A DNA stretch of 7,836 nucleotides from an uncultured Bacilli bacterium (GTDB lineage: Bacteria; Bacillota_I; Bacilli_A; RF39; UBA660): positions 1 through 7,836 of the forward strand of contig CALVYO010000060.1 in NCBI GenBank assembly GCA_944372275.1, given 5' to 3'. Positions within the stretch are counted from its first letter, which is position 1, and each line of letters begins with the position of its first letter. The position numbers and the translations under genes are program-made. A model generated the notes under the pieces. That model was not told the origin of the DNA. It did no database searches and saw nothing but the letters and a program-made list of their open reading frames with translations. Positions 1 through 6,491 of this stretch are shown piece by piece.

Positions 1-362
1 TTAATATCTAATCTTTCTTTAGGTAAAATATCTTTAATTGTATCAGCCCATTCAATTATAACTACTCCACCTTTAGTATAATATTCTTCAATATTAACAC
101 CATTAGTATTGCCATCCAAACGATAAACATCCATATGATATAACGGTAATTCTCCATCATATTCTTTAATAATTGAAAAAGTTGGGGACGTAATATTATC
201 TTTAATACCTAACGCTTGAGCAAATCCTTTAGTAAACAATGTTTTCCCACTTCCTAATTCACCATTTAAACAAATAATCATATTAGGAAATTTCTCTGAT
301 TCTAAATTCTGCGCTAATTCAATAGTATCATATTCATCTTTCATTGTAACTTTATATTCCAT
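1..362 (-). CDS. tsaE: TsaE, ATPase of tRNA threonylcarbamoyladenosine (t6A) synthesis (partial, C-terminus outside window)
   Basis: TsaE is the P-loop ATPase that works with TsaB and TsaD in the last step of t6A formation at A37 of ANN-decoding tRNAs, in the cytoplasm. About 120 residues are visible. They include a Walker A motif GELGSGKT (residues 34-41), the family motif SPTFSIIKEY (59-68), the HMDVYRL segment (76-82, the Walker B-like Asp is D78), a conserved IEEYY and the VIIEWAD signature (101-107) with its Trp. The family is usually about 140-155 residues, so only the C-terminal tail is missing. The ATG at 362 is chosen because a GGTGAT ribosome site lies 5 nt upstream (367-372). In Bacilli tsaE commonly precedes tsaB, rimI and tsaD; those would lie beyond the left edge. 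It is divergent from the gene at 484. Confidence 0.95.
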   Translation of the reverse strand, partial: MEYKVTMKDEYDTIELAQNLESEKFPNMIICLNGELGSGKTLFTKGFAQALGIKDNITSPTFSIIKEYDGELPLYHMDVYRLDGNTNGVNIEEYYTKGGVVIIEWADTIKDILPKERLDI

Positions 363-378
363 TTATATCACCAACATT

Positions 379-407
379 ATTATATAAAATAAATTAAATT
401 ATTACAA
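379..407 (-). promoter_or_regulatory. Putative sigma-A promoter of tsaE
   Basis: On the minus strand TTGTAA (407-402) is followed after 17 nt by a perfect TATAAT (384-379). The start of transcription would fall near 372, so the leader would be only about 10 nt and begin at the ribosome-binding site itself. The -35 box matches the consensus at four of six positions. In DNA this A+T-rich a chance match is possible. Confidence 0.5.
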
Positions 408-422
408 TATTTTTTAACCAAT

Positions 423-451
423 TTGACTTTTTTTTGATTTTGTAGTAGTAT
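423..451 (+). promoter_or_regulatory. Possible promoter of the plus-strand orphan gene
   Basis: A good -35 box TTGACT (423-428) is followed after 17 nt by TAGTAT (446-451), a weak -10. The better-looking TATTAT at 449-454 would need a 20-nt spacer. The whole divergent spacer (363-483) is about 120 bp and seems to hold only this promoter and the one for tsaE. Confidence 0.45.
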
Positions 452-470
452 TATAAACCGTGCATTTAAA

Positions 471-477
471 AAGGAGG
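471..477 (+). promoter_or_regulatory. Strong ribosome-binding site that fixes the start at 484
   Basis: AAGGAGG lies 6 nt before ATG 484. The open frame could be extended to a GTG at 460, but then this site would sit inside the coding sequence, so 484 is the better start. Confidence 0.85.
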
Positions 478-483
478 TTTTTT

Positions 484-1263
484 ATGTTAAATAATATAAT
501 AGAATTTAAAGATTTTATAAATAGTTATCAAAATGCTTTAAATTCATCTTTAAAAGCAAATGAAAGTGTGAAAGTTTACTTTACTTATGAAAATGAAAGA
601 TTAATTGTTAAAATAGTTGGTAATTCAATATATATGGTTGATACGTTTCAATGTACCAATCAATTATATAATGAAATGATAAATCTATTATGTACAAGTC
701 TTATTTCATCAGGTGTTGCTATGATTTCATATCGAGTAAATGAAAACTATATTATTAAAGGAAAAAATATTGAATTAATTTCCAATATTCCACAAGAATT
801 ATCTAACAAAATTTCTACGTATTTTTATAATAACAGAAGAACTGTTCAACAAAAACAAGCAACTGAATTTGATAAAGTTACAGCATTTTTCAAATCTTAT
901 AGTACTTTTTTAAAAAGATGTATCAAAAAGGAATATCCTAGTGAAATTAAAATTTCATATAAAAATGGAATTTATAATATAACTATAACTAATAATAATG
1001 AAATAGTTTTTAAGAATACTATTGCTTGTAGTTCAATTAAAGCACAATTTTTAGATAAAATTATATGTGAAAATATTATTGATGAAAATGGTGTTGTATT
1101 ATCTAGTATTGTAGGTAATTATTTAAAAATTCAAACGCCAAAAATTCATTTAACAATTCCATATAATGATAAACTTCACAAATTTCATGAAGAAGCACTA
1201 GAAAAAATTAACGAATATGTTTATTCTATGCCAAAACAAAAAATAAAAAGTTCTAATCGTTAG
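484..1263 (+). CDS. Orphan protein with an internal domain duplication, function unknown
   Basis: I do not recognise this 259-residue protein. It has no signal peptide or membrane segment and looks cytoplasmic. The two halves (about residues 8-115 and 133-245) repeat one pattern. Without gaps at an offset of 125 residues, N47, I49, T54, C57, C70, I74, S82 and V85 match N172, I174, T179, C182, C195, I199, S207 and V210; with a one-residue gap N88-Y89 match N212-Y213. Both halves follow helix, two or three strands, helix, strands, helix. Residues 116-132 form a polar linker with RR and QQKQ. The C-terminus is basic. It is the only plus-strand gene here, has its own strong ribosome site, and ends convergently with tyrS with an 11-bp overlap. 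Base composition matches the neighbours, so recent transfer is not indicated. Confidence 0.85.
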   Translation: MLNNIIEFKDFINSYQNALNSSLKANESVKVYFTYENERLIVKIVGNSIYMVDTFQCTNQLYNEMINLLCTSLISSGVAMISYRVNENYIIKGKNIELISNIPQELSNKISTYFYNNRRTVQQKQATEFDKVTAFFKSYSTFLKRCIKKEYPSEIKISYKNGIYNITITNNNEIVFKNTIACSSIKAQFLDKIICENIIDENGVVLSSIVGNYLKIQTPKIHLTIPYNDKLHKFHEEALEKINEYVYSMPKQKIKSSNR

Positions 1264-1271
1264 AACTTTTT
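1245..1271. terminator. Bidirectional Rho-independent terminator in a convergent gene overlap
   Basis: AAAAAGTTCTAA (1245-1256) and TTAGAACTTTTT (1260-1271) make a perfect 12-bp stem with a TCG loop. A T-run continues to 1273 on the plus strand, and an A-rich stretch before 1245 gives a U-run for minus-strand transcripts. It can end both the orphan transcript and the dut-tyrS transcript. The stop codons of both genes lie within the hairpin. Confidence 0.9.
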
Positions 1272-2485
1272 TTAATACCTAAATAATATTTTTTCTTACC
1301 TTTTCTTAATACGATAATTGAATTGTCAATAGCCATTTTTTCAGTTATTAATCTATCTTCTAATATTTTTTCATCATTGATTGTTATTGCTCCGTTGTTT
1401 ATAAATTCTCTTGCTTCTCTTTTAGATGAACATATATTATTATCAACTAATAAATCAACTAAATTTTTTTCTTCAAAATCAAATGTAGGAACTCCTTTAA
1501 AACCAATTAATATTTCTTCTTTTGTTAGATTTTTAATATGACCGTTAAATAAAGATTCACTAATCTTTACGGCTTTTTCATATTCATCTATTCCATGTAA
1601 GAATGTTATAACCTCTTTAGCTAATGCTTTGTGAGCCTCTCTTTTTTCTGGACATGCCAAATGTTTTTTTTCTAATTCTTTTATTTCATCGATTGTTAAA
1701 AATGTTAATTTTTTTAAATATTCAATTACTTTGCTATCCTCAGCATTTAAGAAAAATTGATACATTTCATAACTTGATGTTTTATTGATATCCAACCAAA
1801 TAGCATTTCCTTCAGATTTGCCAAACTTAGTACCATCTGCTTTTGTAATTAATGGCATAGTTAATCCATATGCTTCTTTACCTATTTTTTTTCTAATCAA
1901 TTCAACACCGGAAGTAATATTACCCCATTGGTCAGAACCACCTATTTGTAATATACAATTTTTATGTTCATATAACCATAAAAAATCTAATGCTTGCATA
2001 ATCATATATGAAAATTCAGTATATGTTATACCAATATCTAATCTACTTTTAACAGTCTCTTTATTTAACATATAATTTAAATTAAAATATTTACCATAAT
2101 CTCTTAAATAATCAATAAAATTAATATCTTTTGACCAATCGTAATTATTAACAACTTCAAAGCCAAATATTTTTTCTACCTGCGTCCTTAATTTTTTGTA
2201 ATTATAATCTAATAATTCTTTAGTAATCATTGGTCTTTCGGCAGTTGGTTTTGGATCACCTATTAATCCTGTCGCACCACCTACTAACAAAATTGGATTA
2301 TGGCCACCTTTTTTTAATCTAGTTGCCATTGAAAAAGTTGAATAATGTCCAATATGCAAACTATCACCTGTTGGATCTGTTCCTATATAAAAAGTTAAGC
2401 CACCATTATTTATTTTTTCAATTAAACTTTCATCGGTAATATTTTCGATTAAACCTCGCCATACTAATTCATCATATAATTTCAT
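1253..2485 (-). CDS. tyrS: Tyrosyl-tRNA synthetase
   Basis: Class I aminoacyl-tRNA synthetase that charges tRNA-Tyr, cytoplasmic, acting as a dimer in the family. The 410 residues match bacterial TyrS (about 400-420). Visible are the substrate loop FYIGTDPTG (32-40), HIGH motif (44-47), GGATGLIGDP (69-78), tyrosine-binding residues Y160, Q164 and D167 in EFSYMIMQALDF, GGSDQWGN (182-189), the KFGKS signature (220-224) and a C-terminal S4 RNA-binding domain (about 343-403). The start is ATG 2485, preceded by AGGAGAG (2493-2499). It overlaps the dUTPase stop as ATGA, so translation is probably coupled. Expression should depend on uncharged tRNA-Tyr through the T-box leader upstream. Transcription ends at the hairpin over its stop codon. 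Confidence 0.98.
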   Translation of the reverse strand: MKLYDELVWRGLIENITDESLIEKINNGGLTFYIGTDPTGDSLHIGHYSTFSMATRLKKGGHNPILLVGGATGLIGDPKPTAERPMITKELLDYNYKKLRTQVEKIFGFEVVNNYDWSKDINFIDYLRDYGKYFNLNYMLNKETVKSRLDIGITYTEFSYMIMQALDFLWLYEHKNCILQIGGSDQWGNITSGVELIRKKIGKEAYGLTMPLITKADGTKFGKSEGNAIWLDINKTSSYEMYQFFLNAEDSKVIEYLKKLTFLTIDEIKELEKKHLACPEKREAHKALAKEVITFLHGIDEYEKAVKISESLFNGHIKNLTKEEILIGFKGVPTFDFEEKNLVDLLVDNNICSSKREAREFINNGAITINDEKILEDRLITEKMAIDNSIIVLRKGKKKYYLGIKKSSND

Positions 2486-2967
2486 TTTTCATCTCTCCTA
2501 TCTGTGCTTCCAATACCACCTTTTCTTATATCAGTGGTATTATCATTATCTGTAATTAAAAAATTAATAAATACTCCTTGGCCATATGCTTTATTTTTAG
2601 AAATATTAATTTCTTTATCCCCTTCATTTTGAATAGAAAACCACATATGTCCTTCATTAGTTTCATTATTATAATAATCACTTTCAATTAATCCAACTTG
2701 ATTAGTCAGTCTTAAATTATATTTAAAACCTAAACCGCTCCGCATAATTAATAACAATGCTTCATCACTATTAAATTTTGCTTTATAACCTGTTGGAATT
2801 TTAACTATTTCACCAGGTTTAATAACTATATCATCAATAGCAAAAAAATCATACCCTGCACTATTTCTAGTCGCTCTTTTAGGTAATAAATAATTATTAT
2901 ATAAATCAATGTCATCTTTAATATCTTTTTTAAATTGTTCAAAACTTATTTTTTCAAAATATCTCAT
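2482..2967 (-). CDS. dut: dUTP diphosphatase (trimeric dUTPase family), divergent motifs
   Basis: dUTPases hydrolyse dUTP to dUMP and pyrophosphate, keeping uracil out of DNA and supplying dTMP synthesis. The 161 residues carry the five family motifs in order: AGYDFFA (37-43), RSGLG (76-80), NQVGLIESDYY (89-99), AYGQGVF (127-133) and RKGGIGSTDR (148-157). The insert YYNNETNEGH after motif 3 resembles the dUTPases of lactic acid bacteria and relatives. Two positions are unusual: motif 3 has Glu (E95) where Asp is standard, and motif 5 has Ile (I152) where Phe normally packs against uracil. The start is ATG 2967 because GGAGG (2973-2977) lies 5 nt upstream; a longer frame to 3024 would run back into the T-box element. 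It is the first gene after the leader and overlaps tyrS by 4 nt. It could be an active dUTPase or a changed member of the fold. Confidence 0.88.
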   Translation of the reverse strand: MRYFEKISFEQFKKDIKDDIDLYNNYLLPKRATRNSAGYDFFAIDDIVIKPGEIVKIPTGYKAKFNSDEALLLIMRSGLGFKYNLRLTNQVGLIESDYYNNETNEGHMWFSIQNEGDKEINISKNKAYGQGVFINFLITDNDNTTDIRKGGIGSTDRRDEK

Positions 2968-2972
2968 ATTTA

Positions 2973-2977
2973 CCTCC
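2973..2977 (-). promoter_or_regulatory. Ribosome-binding site of the dUTPase gene, abutting the leader U-run
   Basis: GGAGG on the minus strand follows directly on a run of ten T (2987-2978) and lies 5 nt before ATG 2967. This decides the start and places the last part of the T-box terminator next to the ribosome site. Confidence 0.85.
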
Positions 2978-3184
2978 AAAAAAAAAATCCATAATTTAAG
3001 GACGAATAAAATCCGCGGTACCACCTTATTTTATGAATATTTCATACACTTTAATTTATAACGCAATTACCCGTTTTAACTCCCAAAATGTAATTTGTTA
3101 TTTAATCTTGATTAGTTTTCATCAACCACTAATTTTCTATATTACCAATTAAATAACTATATTTTTGTTCTTCGTTAAATACAT
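2978..3184 (-). promoter_or_regulatory. Tyrosine T-box riboswitch leader of the dut-tyrS unit
   Basis: The T-box core AGGTGGTACCGCGG (3026-3013) is near-perfect. Its UGGU (3023-3020) would pair with the ACCA end of uncharged tRNA-Tyr. Stem I is visible: the 10-bp helix GTTATTTAAT / ATTAAATAAC is capped by an arm ATTAGT / ACTAAT containing GATG (GNUG type). Below it the specifier loop holds AAATTACA with codon TAC (3092-3090) followed by A, fitting tyrosine and the tyrS gene downstream. Stem III is TATGAA-ATA-TTCATA. ATAAAAT and ATTTTAT flank the core and can close the antiterminator. A competing pairing ATAAAATAAGG / CCTTAAATTAT ahead of GGA and ten U would be the terminator, but it is weak, with an internal A-A mismatch. 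Uncharged tRNA-Tyr should raise expression. Confidence 0.93.
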
Positions 3185-3189
3185 GTATA

Positions 3190-3219
3190 ATGATATCACA
3201 TAATCAATATAAATGTCAA
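3190..3219 (-). promoter_or_regulatory. Sigma-A promoter of the T-box-dut-tyrS unit
   Basis: A consensus -35 TTGACA (3219-3214) is followed after 18 nt by TATCAT (3195-3190), with TG one base before the -10 (extended -10). The -35 box contains the TGA stop codon (3218-3216) of the HD-domain gene. Transcription would start near 3183, just ahead of the T-box Stem I. Confidence 0.8.
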
Positions 3220-4085
3220 ATAATTATTCCATCACTTTTTTTAATCAATTTATTTAATTTATCAATTGTAAAATCAAATGCTTCGACAACTTGACTATTA
3301 TTTTGTTTTTTTCGCATACGTTCTAATAAGTTTTCTTCTTTTATTATTTGGGCAACACTCAACAATCTAATTTGATTTATAAAAGATAATCTAACTAATT
3401 CTCCAACATTACTATTCCATAATCCTTGTTTTCTTAATTCAATAATATTTAAATATTCTCCATTATAAAATTTTTGCAAAACTGAATCATCTATTTTTTT
3501 ACTAGATTTTTCTGGCTTCCAACGACCATCAATTATTTGATGATAAATATCCAAACGATCTACATCTTGAACAATTTGAGTAATAGAATCAACTACTTTT
3601 TGTTTAATTTTATCATCTGCATATTTAAAAAATTCTACAGCATCTTGACTTTTTAATAATCTCGATGATAATATCAACAATTGTTGTGGATCAACTACTT
3701 TAGTAACATGGTTATTTACTATTTCAAATATTGGTTCATCATAATATCTAGTAGTTGGAATTTGTGAATATATTAGTCCTGATTTTAAAATATGTTTACC
3801 TAATTCACCATGATTATCGAAACAAAATTTATGTAATTCTATATCATTAAATGATTTTGTCACATGTGCTTGTAAAAATCTACCAACGTCATGATTAAGT
3901 AAAGCAATTTTAGTAAAATCAGTAAATGAATCATTAAAATTTAGTTTATTTATTGTCTTTACGCCATCTACTATTACTTCATTGGTATGAATCTTTTTTT
4001 GTTTTATTAATTCACTAATATCAATATCTGTAAATGAAGAAACATATCTATCAAAATACTTTTTTGCAGTTGAATAATATTCCAT
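3216..4085 (-). CDS. HD-domain metal-dependent phosphohydrolase, substrate unknown
   Basis: The N-terminal two thirds is an HD superfamily domain. Metal-ligand candidates appear in order: H33 (KKIHTNEV), H65-D66 (LLNHDVGRF), H92 (DNHGELGKHIL), H126 (NNHV) and D176 (QDVDRLDIYHQII). The two extra histidines between HD and the last Asp are of the type that can hold a two-metal site. HD proteins cleave phosphate esters of nucleotides or cyclic dinucleotides; nothing here fixes the substrate. The 289 residues end in a helical C-terminal region (about 200-285) with no known domain that I can see. The ATG at 4085 follows the der stop codon with no gap, and its ribosome site AAAGGTGAAG (4100-4091) lies inside the der tail, so it is likely translationally coupled to der. 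It is the last gene of the engB-der cluster. Confidence 0.85.
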   Translation of the reverse strand: MEYYSTAKKYFDRYVSSFTDIDISELIKQKKIHTNEVIVDGVKTINKLNFNDSFTDFTKIALLNHDVGRFLQAHVTKSFNDIELHKFCFDNHGELGKHILKSGLIYSQIPTTRYYDEPIFEIVNNHVTKVVDPQQLLILSSRLLKSQDAVEFFKYADDKIKQKVVDSITQIVQDVDRLDIYHQIIDGRWKPEKSSKKIDDSVLQKFYNGEYLNIIELRKQGLWNSNVGELVRLSFINQIRLLSVAQIIKEENLLERMRKKQNNSQVVEAFDFTIDKLNKLIKKSDGIII

Positions 4086-5396
4086 TTACTCTTCACCTTT
4101 ATTTTTAAATTGTAAAATTATTGGTGTTCCTTCAAAATCAAAAGATTCTCTTATTTTATTTTCTAAATATCTTTCATATGAAAAGTGAATTAACCCTTTA
4201 CTATTTACCTGAATATTAAATTTTGGTGGTCGATTAGATACTTGATTACAAAAATATATTTTTAATCTTTTACCTTTATATGAAGGTGGTAAATTAAGAT
4301 TGTATGCATCTTTAATACAATCATTGACTAAATTGGTGGCTATCATTTTAGTACTATTATTATATACTTTAATTATTTCTGGCATTAATGTATGCATTCT
4401 TTTATGAGTTTTGGCAGATAAAAATACTATAGGAGCATATGGTATAAATTGAAAATTAGTTCTTATATCTTTAATGAATTTTTTCATATTTTCATCTTTA
4501 TTATCAATAACATCCCATTTATTAACAACTATTACTATTGGCTTGCCAGCCTCAATAACATAGCCTGCTATATGTTTGTCATGCTCAATTATTCCTGTTT
4601 CAGCATCAATAACTAATAAGCATACATCCGATCTATCAATAGCCTTCATACTTCTTAATAAACTATATTTTTCTACAGTTTCATATATTTTACCTTTTTT
4701 TCGCATTCCTGCTGTATCGATAACAACAAATTTTTCATTATGATAAGTGAAAGGAGTATCAATTGCATCTCTTGTCGTTCCAGCAATGTTACTAACAATT
4801 ACTCTTTCTTCATTTAATATAGCATTCACTAAACTACTTTTTCCTACATTTGGTCTTCCAATGACACTAAATTTAATAGAGTCACTATCTTCTTCTCCAT
4901 ATTCTTTAAAATCTTTAGTTATTTCTAATAGTAATTCATATATTCCTTCATTTTGTTCCGAACTAATATTTATATAATTATCAAATCCTAATTCATAAAA
5001 ATCATAAATATTATTCTTTGCTAATTTGCTATCTATTTTATTTACTGCAACAATTATTTTTTTTCTAGATTTTAAAAGCATATCCTTAACAATTAAATCA
5101 TTTTGGGTAATACCTTCTTTAGCGTCAACAACAAATATAATAACATCTGCTTCGTTAATTGCTATTTCAGCTTGAGATTTAATTTCTTCGTTAAAATTTT
5201 CATCACTTATATCAATACCTCCAGTATCAATCAAGTGAAAAGAATATTTATCAAAATTAACATCGCCATATATTCTATCACGAGTGATTCCTGGAATATC
5301 CTCAATTATAGCCACCTTAGTTCCTACTAAACGATTAAATAATGTACTCTTTCCAACATTAGGTCTTCCTACTAAGGCTACAACAGGTTTTTTCAT
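4086..5396 (-). CDS. der: Der (EngA), double GTPase for 50S ribosome assembly
   Basis: Der binds the 50S subunit late in assembly and is essential in most bacteria. The 436 residues match the family. GTPase domain 1 has GRPNVGKS (10-17), T38 (GITRD), DTGG (57-60) and NKID (119-122). GTPase domain 2 has GRPNVGKS (180-187), T208 (GTTRD), DTAG (227-230), NKWD (292-295) and SAKT (327-330). The C-terminal KH-like domain (about 350-436) carries the family block FSYERYLENKIRESFDFEG followed by TPI. The start ATG 5396 has AAGGTGA (5407-5401) upstream and overlaps the stop of the previous orphan as ATGA. The HD-domain gene follows with no gap. All motifs are intact. Confidence 0.98.
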   Translation of the reverse strand: MKKPVVALVGRPNVGKSTLFNRLVGTKVAIIEDIPGITRDRIYGDVNFDKYSFHLIDTGGIDISDENFNEEIKSQAEIAINEADVIIFVVDAKEGITQNDLIVKDMLLKSRKKIIVAVNKIDSKLAKNNIYDFYELGFDNYINISSEQNEGIYELLLEITKDFKEYGEEDSDSIKFSVIGRPNVGKSSLVNAILNEERVIVSNIAGTTRDAIDTPFTYHNEKFVVIDTAGMRKKGKIYETVEKYSLLRSMKAIDRSDVCLLVIDAETGIIEHDKHIAGYVIEAGKPIVIVVNKWDVIDNKDENMKKFIKDIRTNFQFIPYAPIVFLSAKTHKRMHTLMPEIIKVYNNSTKMIATNLVNDCIKDAYNLNLPPSYKGKRLKIYFCNQVSNRPPKFNIQVNSKGLIHFSYERYLENKIRESFDFEGTPIILQFKNKGEE

Positions 5397-5851
5397 ATTA
5401 TCACCTTCTTACTTAATTTCATTATTTCTTTAACTTTATCGCCATATATAATTTTACAACATTCAATTATTTTATTTAAAATTGTTTTATCTGTTATTTT
5501 GAAATATAATTTATTATTATATTTATAAATAATTGTTTTATTTAATATTTCTTTATCTAGATATTCATAATCTATTTCGTATAAAAATGGTGTTTTTATA
5601 ACTTTTATTTCCATATCAATTTGATTAAAATAATTATAATATTCTAGTTCCTCGTTTTCTAATTCAATTATACTGCCATAATAATTATCTATATATACAT
5701 TAATATTATAATAACCATTTAATTTTAGATTATATTTATCTTTTATTCCTAAAAATAATTTTTTAAAATAATTCTCTAATTCTTTTTTATCTAAATTCAA
5801 ATTTTTATTTAAAAAAACAATAATTTTATTGTCTTTAAAAACTAATTTCAC
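5393..5851 (-). CDS. Small orphan protein between engB and der, extreme A+T-type composition
   Basis: I do not recognise this 152-residue protein. It has no predicted signal peptide or transmembrane span. The sequence alternates short strand-like and helical stretches, for example GYYNINVYIDNYYGSIIELE (about 46-65). Composition is extreme: no Ala, Arg, His or Trp, one Pro, 17 Tyr and 26 Lys. Two adjacent cysteines sit near the C-terminus (ECCKII). The start is GTG 5851, not ATG, chosen because AGGTGAT (5861-5855) lies just upstream. It begins 33 nt after engB and overlaps der by 4 nt (ATGA), so it is almost certainly co-transcribed with both GTPases and coupled to der. The position alone suggests a part in ribosome assembly or a linked process; that is inference. 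Confidence 0.8.
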   Translation of the reverse strand: MKLVFKDNKIIVFLNKNLNLDKKELENYFKKLFLGIKDKYNLKLNGYYNINVYIDNYYGSIIELENEELEYYNYFNQIDMEIKVIKTPFLYEIDYEYLDKEILNKTIIYKYNNKLYFKITDKTILNKIIECCKIIYGDKVKEIMKLSKKVII

Positions 5852-5884
5852 GTTATCACCTAAAATAGTTTATGATATTATTTA

Positions 5885-6466
5885 TTAAATCGTTCTTTCA
5901 ATTTTTTGATGAATTTCGTCTTTACCTACTTTAGTAACATTGCTAAACATTACAAATTCGTCACCAACAACTAAGTCTAAATCTTCTAGTAAAATTGTTC
6001 TTTGCTGTTGTTGTTTTGTAATTGGTATTTTATCTACTTTAGTGGCTACTATAGTAACTGGTAATTTATAATATTTTAAAAAATTATACATCATAATATC
6101 ATCATTAGATAATTTATGTCTAAAATCAACTAACATAAAAACTTGTTTTAAATTTTTTCTATTAGTTAAATAATCTTCCATCATTAGCCCAAATTTTTTT
6201 TGCTTCTTTTTATTAACTTGTGCATATCCATAACCAGGAGCATCAACTAAATAAAATTGATTATTTACTAAATAAAAATTTATTGTTTGTGTTTTTCCTG
6301 GTGTAGCAGATGTTCTAGCATAATTTTTTCTGTTTATTAAAGTATTAATAAAGCTACTTTTACCAACATTAGATCTACCTACTAATAAAAATTCTGGTTT
6401 ATTATCAGTGGGATATTGGCTGCGTCTAACCGCACTTATTTCTAAATTAACTGAATTAATTTTCAT
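5885..6466 (-). CDS. engB: EngB (YsxC/YihA) ribosome-biogenesis GTPase
   Basis: EngB is a small GTPase that acts in 50S assembly and is essential in B. subtilis. The 193 residues fit the family (about 195-210). Visible are the lead-in FLLVGRSNVGKSS with the P-loop GRSNVGKS (30-37), the G2 region with TSATPGKTQTINFY (52-65), DAPGYGYA (75-82, the G3 motif with the family's GYGYA), TKVDK (142-146) and a G5 region FSNVTKVG (174-181). The usual SS of G5 is SN here. The ATG at 6466 has AGAGGTGA (6480-6473) 6 nt upstream. It is the first gene after a strong promoter and heads the cluster engB, orphan, der, HD hydrolase. Confidence 0.97.
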   Translation of the reverse strand: MKINSVNLEISAVRRSQYPTDNKPEFLLVGRSNVGKSSFINTLINRKNYARTSATPGKTQTINFYLVNNQFYLVDAPGYGYAQVNKKKQKKFGLMMEDYLTNRKNLKQVFMLVDFRHKLSNDDIMMYNFLKYYKLPVTIVATKVDKIPITKQQQQRTILLEDLDLVVGDEFVMFSNVTKVGKDEIHQKIERTI

Positions 6467-6491
6467 TTTAATTCACCTCTTAAACTATTTA

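Noticed and set aside
460..483. GTG start for the duplicated-domain orphan
   Set aside because: Its ribosome site AAGGAGG would lie inside the coding sequence, while ATG 484 has ideal spacing to it.
484..1263. Naming the duplicated-domain orphan as a DUF1828-type protein
   Set aside because: There is a faint likeness in the strand-helix order, but no distinctive motif was found, so no name is given.
1323..2075. Plus-strand open frames inside tyrS
   Set aside because: They are antisense to a conserved gene with intact motifs, have no ribosome sites and resemble no protein I know.
2968..3024. N-terminal extension of the dUTPase frame by 19 residues
   Set aside because: The extra codons translate the T-box core and the leader U-run. 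GGAGG sits just before ATG 2967, so the extension is untranslated leader.
4747..5330. Plus-strand open frames inside der
   Set aside because: They are shadows of the conserved GTPase on the other strand, without start signals.
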